Assembly: GCF_011299595.1 (NCBI RefSeq)
Contig: NZ_CP049867.1
Span: 2,170,001-2,234,000, forward strand
Direction of reading: 5' to 3'
From: Nocardioides sp. HDW12B
GTDB taxonomy: Bacteria; Actinomycetota; Actinomycetes; Propionibacteriales; Nocardioidaceae
DNA length: 64,000 bases
The stretch's first letter is position 1. Each line of letters opens with the position of its first letter. Positions 59,296 through 64,000 of the stretch are shown one piece after another. The translations under genes and the position numbers were made by a program. The notes below the pieces were generated by a model, which saw only the letters and a list, made by a program, of their open reading frames with translations, was not told the origin of the DNA and searched no databases.

Positions 59296-60240
59296 TCAGG
59301 CGAACCGGGCGACCAGCGCCTCGCCGAGCTCCCGCCCGGACAGGAAGGCGCTCTCCACCTTGGCGGTCGCCGACCACGCGTCGCCGCAGACACCGAGGCC
59401 GTCGTCGAGCAGGAAGGTGCGCTCCCTGCTGCCGGTCGGCTTGGCGAAGGTCCACCGGTTCACCTCGGTGTGCCGGGGCTCGTCGAGGTCCAGGACCGCG
59501 CGGAGCTCGGCCACCAGCGCCGGCCCGGCCGCGGCGGGGTCCTCGAGGTGGCCCCGGGCCAGGTCGGGGGTGGAGTGGGCGACGAGCACCGGGGCTCCGT
59601 CGCCGCGACGGCGTCCGTCGTCGGCGACCCAGCCGAGGACGTCGCTGCCGTTGACGAACGCGCCGTCGAGGTCCCACGTGCGCTCGTCCCAGACCGCCGT
59701 CAGCGCCAGGATCGGCTCGAAGGGGTCGTCGAGCTGCTCCGCGACGTCGGCGAGACCCGGTCCGAGGAGCCGTCGGGCCTGCGGGTCGGGCATGGCCAGC
59801 ACCACCGCGGGGGCGGAGACGTCGTCCACCCGGAGCCCGCCGTCGACGCGGTCCACCCGCGTCACGGTGGCCGTCCGGACCTTGAGCCCCGCCGCCTCGT
59901 GCTCGACCAGCGAGCGCAGCCCCTGCGGGGCGCCCCACCGCAGCGGGCCCGGCTTCGGCTGCCAGGCGCCGTCCTCGTCGCGGGCGTCGAAGGTGTCCGT
60001 CCACGGCCGGGCCAGCCCCGCGTCACGCCACCGGTCGACGACGGCCGCGAAGCGGTCGTCGGCGACGGTGAGGTACGACGCGCCGAGGTCGACCCGCCGA
60101 CCCTCGACGAGCCGGCTCGCCATCCGGCCCCCGGGCTTCCGGCTGCGCTCGAGCACCGTCACCGGCAGCCCGGCGGCCGCCACGGCGCGGGCACAGGTCA
60201 CCCCGGACAGTCCGGCTCCCACCACGACGATCGGCTCCAC
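59296..60240 (-). CDS. Renalase-like FAD-dependent oxidoreductase
   Basis: The 314-residue flavoprotein has IVVVGAGLSGVTCARAVAAAG, a dinucleotide acidic end VTVLERSRKPGGRMASR, RRVDLGASYLTV and a C-terminal GVCGDAWSATAKVESAFLSGRELGEAL FAD motif. The GGRMASR and GASY patterns match renalase/amine-oxidase-like proteins, which oxidise isomeric forms of NAD(P)H or amines. The substrate here is unknown. The GTG start at 60240 has AGGAG 4 nt upstream. Confidence 0.75.
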   Translation of the reverse strand: MEPIVVVGAGLSGVTCARAVAAAGLPVTVLERSRKPGGRMASRLVEGRRVDLGASYLTVADDRFAAVVDRWRDAGLARPWTDTFDARDEDGAWQPKPGPLRWGAPQGLRSLVEHEAAGLKVRTATVTRVDRVDGGLRVDDVSAPAVVLAMPDPQARRLLGPGLADVAEQLDDPFEPILALTAVWDERTWDLDGAFVNGSDVLGWVADDGRRRGDGAPVLVAHSTPDLARGHLEDPAAAGPALVAELRAVLDLDEPRHTEVNRWTFAKPTGSRERTFLLDDGLGVCGDAWSATAKVESAFLSGRELGEALVARFA

Positions 60241-60293
60241 GTCACTCCTCGCTCGTTCCCCGGGCTCCCGGGGCGGGAGCCGGGTCCAGCCTG

Positions 60294-61160
60294 TCAGGCG
60301 GTCGGGAAGGTGATGTCGTCGATGAGCCACTCACCGTCGCCGTCGCGCACGACGGTGACGTTGGCGCGGTCCTGCAGGATCCGTTGCCGCGGCGAGTCCG
60401 CCGTGTACGTCGTGCGGTTGAGGAAGACCAGCGTCTCCACCTCGTCCGGCGTCTCGGAGACGACCGAGACGGCCACCACGGTCGCCTCCTGGGTCCGCTC
60501 CTGCTCGAGCGCCCGGTCCCGGATGGTCTCCACGGTGGGGAGGTACTCCTCGGCGAAGGAGTCGGTCATCAGCGCCGACGCCGCGTCGAGGTCCTCCTCG
60601 AAGGTCGTGTAGTCGTAGCTCAGCAGCCGCTCCAGGTGGCCGGGCACCGTCGCCCGCGCGGCCCGGCCGGCCTCGCCCGAGGCCTCGCGCTCGAACGCGT
60701 CGCGCCACGCAAGCACGGCGAGCGCGCCGAGGACCAGCGTGACGACGAGGCTCAGCGCCACTACCGCGAGCAGCACGGCCCGGGGCCGACCCGTCAGACG
60801 TGCGCGTGACGTGGACGGCCGGCCCGCGGTCGCCGTACCGGCTTCCGCCTCGGGCGTCCCCGCTGCCTGCGCGGTGCCCGACCCGGTCGCCCGTGCCGCG
60901 GTCCGGGCCGGCCGGGGGCTCCGGCGCCGCACGCGGCTCTTCGCGGACGGGGCCGCCGCGGGGGCGGCTCCGGGCGCCGCCGCCGCGGTCAGGTCGCTCT
61001 GGCACCAGCGGCACTTGATCGCCGCGACCCGGATCGTCTCGGCGCAGTAGGGGCACGCCTTGGTGGCGCCGTCGCCGAGGTCGGCGTCCGCGCCTCCCCC
61101 GTCGCCGGGTCCGACGCCCTCGAAGCCGGTCACGCCCGGCGGGGTCTCAGGCCTGCTCAT
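60294..61160 (-). CDS. Mce-associated membrane protein with N-terminal zinc ribbon
   Basis: The 288-residue protein has a zinc ribbon in its first 55 residues (Cys36, Cys39, Cys50, Cys53; CPYCAETIRVAAIKCRWC), an Ala/Arg/Pro-rich linker and one membrane segment (about 129-151). An external domain follows with LLSYDYTTFEEDLDAASALMTDSFAEEYLP, typical of Mam proteins. These proteins stabilise Mce transporters. A zinc ribbon on a Mam protein is unusual. It overlaps the previous gene by 14 nt. Confidence 0.8.
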   Translation of the reverse strand: MSRPETPPGVTGFEGVGPGDGGGADADLGDGATKACPYCAETIRVAAIKCRWCQSDLTAAAAPGAAPAAAPSAKSRVRRRSPRPARTAARATGSGTAQAAGTPEAEAGTATAGRPSTSRARLTGRPRAVLLAVVALSLVVTLVLGALAVLAWRDAFEREASGEAGRAARATVPGHLERLLSYDYTTFEEDLDAASALMTDSFAEEYLPTVETIRDRALEQERTQEATVVAVSVVSETPDEVETLVFLNRTTYTADSPRQRILQDRANVTVVRDGDGEWLIDDITFPTA

Positions 61161-61689
61161 CGATGAACTCCAGCTGGCTGGTCAGCCACCGGCCGTCAAC
61201 CTTCGACACGGTGACCTGGAGGCGGTACTGACGCGGCTGCGGCGTCTCGGCGCTGGTGTTGGTGACCTGGGCGTCCATGACGATCAGCACGCGGGCCTCG
61301 TCGTCGCGCCGTTCGAGCAGCCCGGCGCCGCCCTGCGGGATGGTGGGCACCTGGACCGACTCGTTGCTCTCGATGAGCTGGCGCAGCGCCTCCTCGCTCT
61401 CGTCGAACTGGCGCGCGAAGTCGCCCGTCGCACCGGCCTCGACCTTCGCCACGAAGGCGTCGACGTCGCGGTAGTCGACCGAGGCCCAGTTGAGCGTCTG
61501 CAGGGTGGCGGCGTTCAGCGCCGCACGGTCCTCGGCCGCCGCGGCGACCGCGGCGTCGCGCTCGCGGTCCTGCCACACGTAGAGACCGACGGCGACCAGC
61601 ACGGGCAGGAGCGCGGCGAGGCCGACCCGCACCCACCAGCCGCGGGAGCGCTGTGCGGTCGTCGGACCCCCTGCCTCGGGGCCGGTCAC
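61147..61689 (-). CDS. Mce-associated membrane protein (Mam)
   Basis: The 180-residue protein has one N-terminal membrane segment (VGLAALLPVLVAVGLYVW) and an external NTF2-like Mam domain (LNWASVDYRDVDAFVAKVEAGATGDFARQFDE, then VLIVMDAQVTNTSAE and RLQVTVSKVDGRWLTSQLEF). The GTG start overlaps the mceF stop as GTGA. It is thought to support assembly or stability of the Mce complex in the envelope. Confidence 0.85.
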   Translation of the reverse strand: MTGPEAGGPTTAQRSRGWWVRVGLAALLPVLVAVGLYVWQDRERDAAVAAAAEDRAALNAATLQTLNWASVDYRDVDAFVAKVEAGATGDFARQFDESEEALRQLIESNESVQVPTIPQGGAGLLERRDDEARVLIVMDAQVTNTSAETPQPRQYRLQVTVSKVDGRWLTSQLEFIDEQA

Positions 61690-62945
61690 TTCTCGAGGGT
61701 GGGACCGAGGAGCATCCACTTCCACGCATCGCCTCCGTAGACGTCGGCCGGGCCCTGGGAGCCGCCCAGGCCGCTGACCTCGACCTCCTGATCGCTGCCG
61801 AGCACGCTACCGGTGCGCGGGTCGTACGGCGCCACCCGGTAGGAGCGGGTGCGCGGCGCCGGGGCGTAGTTCGAGCCGCGGCTCGTGTACGGCGAGGGCG
61901 AGGCGCAGCGGGCCTTGAGGTAGATGGGTGCGTCCTTGGTGTTGTACGGCGAGCGCCACCGGCTCGGCGGGAGGTAGCCCTTCGTGCAGGGGGGCGGCTC
62001 GTTGGTGTACTCGAGGTGCACGTGCCCGAAGCCGTCGCGGGTCGTGCCGGTGAAGCCGCTGGCGATGACCACCGGGTAGGTGACCAGCAGCTGCTCGACC
62101 GAGGCGAGCCGGGCGACCGTGACCTGGTTGACGGTGACGAGGTTGCCGAGCAGGACGGGGAAGGTCGGCTCGAGGTCGGTCATCAGCCCCTCGAGCTGGG
62201 CGGCCGCCCCGGGACCGCCCTGGAGGACCGCGCGCACGTCGTCGTCGCTGCGCCGCAGCGCCCCGGTGACCTCGGCGAGGCCGGAGGCGAAGTCGCGGAT
62301 GCTGCCCGCGTTGTCCTGCTGGGTCTGCAGCACGGTGCGGCCGTCGGTGAGCAGGTCGATGGTGGCGTCCTGGTTCTCCTGGGCCGCGGTCACGAGCTCC
62401 GAGCTGCTGTCGAGCAGGTCGCCCAGCGGCCGGCCGGTGCCGGAGAACGCCAGGCCGAGCTCCTCGACGGTGGTGCGCAGGCTGCCCTTGTCGACGGAGC
62501 GGACGAACTGGTCGAGGTCGACCAGCAGGTCGCCCTCGTCGGTGGGCAGGGAGTCGCGGTCGCCCTCGATCGTGTCGCCGTCGCCCAGGTAGGGCCCCTC
62601 GTCGTCGGGCGGCTCGAAGTCGAGGTACTGCTCCCCCACCGCCGAGCCGTTGTGGACGAAGACCGCCGCGTCGGTCGGCACCTTCGCCTCGTCCTCCAGC
62701 GCGAGCGAGACCGCCACCCGGTCGTCGTCGGGCGACATCGCCGCGACCTTGCCGATCTGCACGCCCCGATAGGTCACCTCGCTGCCCTCGTAGAGCCCGC
62801 CGCTGGCCGGGAGCAGTGCGGTCACGGTGTAGCCGCGGCCGAGGAGGCGGTCGACGAGCCCGAGGTAGTTGGCGCTGGCGTAGACGATGCCGACGGCGCT
62901 CAGCACGACGAAGGCGATGAGGCGTCGCTTGATCCCGGTGGTCAT
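61686..62945 (-). CDS. Mce-family lipid transporter subunit (MceF position)
   Basis: The 419-residue protein has an N-terminal membrane anchor (LIAFVVLSAVGIVYASANYLG), an MlaD/MCE domain (about residues 37-113; YTVTALLPASGGLYEGSEVTYRGVQIGKV), a long helical barrel region with many LLDSSSELV-type heptads, and a C-terminal domain with two cysteines (CTKGYLPPSRWR and ARCASPSPYTSRGSNY). In actinobacteria six such proteins form a lipid-conducting tube across the envelope; this is the last of its set. Steroid genes and a KstR box nearby suggest sterol import (Mce4 type), which is an inference. Confidence 0.88.
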   Translation of the reverse strand: MTTGIKRRLIAFVVLSAVGIVYASANYLGLVDRLLGRGYTVTALLPASGGLYEGSEVTYRGVQIGKVAAMSPDDDRVAVSLALEDEAKVPTDAAVFVHNGSAVGEQYLDFEPPDDEGPYLGDGDTIEGDRDSLPTDEGDLLVDLDQFVRSVDKGSLRTTVEELGLAFSGTGRPLGDLLDSSSELVTAAQENQDATIDLLTDGRTVLQTQQDNAGSIRDFASGLAEVTGALRRSDDDVRAVLQGGPGAAAQLEGLMTDLEPTFPVLLGNLVTVNQVTVARLASVEQLLVTYPVVIASGFTGTTRDGFGHVHLEYTNEPPPCTKGYLPPSRWRSPYNTKDAPIYLKARCASPSPYTSRGSNYAPAPRTRSYRVAPYDPRTGSVLGSDQEVEVSGLGGSQGPADVYGGDAWKWMLLGPTLEK

Positions 62946-64000
62946 CGCACCCCCACCCCCGGGAGGCCGAGACGGCCGCCGCCGCCGCCGTTATCTCCGC
63001 CACCGCCACCGCCACCGCCGCCGTTGCCGCCGCCGAGCAGCCCACCGAGGGGGTTGCCCGGGTCGAGGGGCAGCCCGCCGAGCGGGTCGTCGGGGTCGAC
63101 CGGCAGCTCCGGCAGGTCGGTGCCGGAGGGCTGCTGGTTCTGGAACAGGTTGTTGAGGTCGGCGCTGAAGACGATGGAAGTGTTGGCGTAGTCGCCGTAG
63201 ACGATGTCGTTGGACTCGATGGGGAACGGGAAGCTGATGAGCAGCCCGAGCGCCTCGGGGATCTGGTCGTCGACGTCGGCGATCTCGCGGACGATGGGCT
63301 CGAGGTGCCGCAGCGACTTCAGCAGGTCCTCCTTGGTGGCCCCGACCACGCGGGTGCCGACCACGCCGAGCCGGTCCAGCGCCCGGAGCATCGCGATCAG
63401 CTGGTCGTGCTGGTCGGCCAGGACGGTGACGGCGGGACCGAGCTCGTCGAGCGCGGTGACGACCGTGCGCTTCTCCCGGTTGAGCGTGGAGGCCAGCCCG
63501 TTGAGCGACTCCAGCGCCGAGATGATGTCCTCCTTCTGCTCGTCCAGGCCTCCGACGAGGGTGTCGAGCTCGCGCAGCACGCTGCGGACCCGGTCCTGGC
63601 GGCCGTCGAAGACGGCGTTGAGCTCGCGGGTGATGATCTCCAGCTGACCGACGCCGCCCCCGTTGAGCAGCAGCGACAGGGCCCCGAGGACCTCCTCGAG
63701 CTCGGGGTTGCGGCCGGTCTGCTCGAGCGGCAGGACGTCGCCGTCACCGAGCCGCCCACCACCACCCCCGTCCCCACGCTCGGCCGGCACCAGCTCGACG
63801 TACTTCTCGCCCAGCAGGCTGGTCTGGCGGATGTCGGCGTACACGTCGGCGGGCAGCTCGACGTCGTCCTGGATGCGCAGCGTCGCGGTGGCGTGCCAGC
63901 CCTCGCGGCCGAGCTCGACGACCTCGCCCACCGTCACGTCGTTGACCTTCACCGGCGAGCGCGGCACGAGGTTGAGCACGTCGCGGAACTCGGCGGTGAC
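62942..64000 (-). CDS. Mce-family lipid transporter subunit (MceE position), N-terminus missing
   Basis: At least 352 residues are encoded; the frame is still open at the right edge, where the visible N-terminus is VTAEFRDVLNLVPRSPVKVNDVTVGEV, part of the MCE domain. A long alpha-helical region follows (LNAVFDGRQDRVRSVLREL, DIISALESLNGLASTLNREKRTVVTALDELGPAV), then a Pro/Gly-rich tail (about the last 60 residues) with a run of nine glycines. By order next to MceF it is MceE, in this family a lipoprotein; the lipobox would lie outside the window. It overlaps mceF as ATGA. Confidence 0.88.
   Translation of the reverse strand, partial: VTAEFRDVLNLVPRSPVKVNDVTVGEVVELGREGWHATATLRIQDDVELPADVYADIRQTSLLGEKYVELVPAERGDGGGGGRLGDGDVLPLEQTGRNPELEEVLGALSLLLNGGGVGQLEIITRELNAVFDGRQDRVRSVLRELDTLVGGLDEQKEDIISALESLNGLASTLNREKRTVVTALDELGPAVTVLADQHDQLIAMLRALDRLGVVGTRVVGATKEDLLKSLRHLEPIVREIADVDDQIPEALGLLISFPFPIESNDIVYGDYANTSIVFSADLNNLFQNQQPSGTDLPELPVDPDDPLGGLPLDPGNPLGGLLGGGNGGGGGGGGGDNGGGGGRLGLPGVGVR

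Overview
The window is about 64 kb of very GC-rich DNA with GTG/ATG starts and dense ATGA/GTGA gene overlaps. The content points to a high-GC actinobacterium, most likely Nocardioides or a close relative in the Nocardioidaceae. Supporting signs are an SsgA-family sporulation/division protein, ergothioneine genes egtB and egtD, an mce import operon beside steroid genes with a perfect KstR box, class F sortase, an actinobacterial Cys-type leader peptide upstream of sulfite reductase, and many apparently leaderless promoters (a TANNNT -10 placed 6-7 nt before the start codon). No transposase, prophage, integron or CRISPR array was seen.

Layout. 0-9.3 kb holds the end of an ssgA-like gene, a class IV aminotransferase, a Gly-Cys-Val tRNA cluster, an anti-sigma-type ATPase, three small secreted proteins, a sulfotransferase, a LuxR regulator with a degenerate receiver, a large orphan histidine kinase, a Mug-type glycosylase and a DinB protein. 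9.3-22.7 kb is a single minus-strand myo-inositol operon: iolE, iolC, an aldolase-like gene, iolB, iolD, iolA/mmsA, a substrate-binding lipoprotein, permease, ATPase and two Gfo/Idh/MocA dehydrogenases. A divergent GntR gene and a palindromic operator lie at its promoter. 22.7-30 kb holds a ROK glucokinase, a TrkA-type potassium channel, small unknowns, a YihY protein, an AidB-like acyl-CoA dehydrogenase and a DUF559-type protein between two related hairpin repeats.

30-40.5 kb has a flavin monooxygenase with an NTF2-like domain, a butanediol-type dehydrogenase and a divergent GAF regulator. A two-component system and a run of + strand genes (pentapeptide repeat, NYN, SDR) follow, then a minus-strand GNAT/methyltransferase pair. 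40.6-47.7 kb has glyA, then divergently the sulfur assimilation operon: leader peptide, sulfite reductase, zinc-ribbon protein, cysH and a sirohydrochlorin chelatase. lpdA comes next and ends in a perfect 34-bp stem hairpin. 47.8-55.8 kb has a class F sortase with a surface protein lacking LPXTG, a HipA-like/DUF3037 pair, egtB-egtD, an acyltransferase and a patatin. 55.8-64 kb is a steroid/mce region: two SDRs, a 3Fe-4S ferredoxin, a PPOX protein and a ferredoxin reductase under a KstR box, then a flavoprotein and the distal end of an mce operon (two Mam proteins, mceF, mceE) running off the right edge.

How the parts work together. The inositol operon imports inositol by ABC transport and degrades it to acetyl-CoA and a C3 unit. 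The sulfur operon reduces APS/PAPS to sulfide and makes the sirohaem it needs, and probably senses cysteine through translation of its leader. The steroid/mce genes probably import sterols and oxidise their side chains under KstR control. Hairpins from one repeat family end or separate several of the transcription units.
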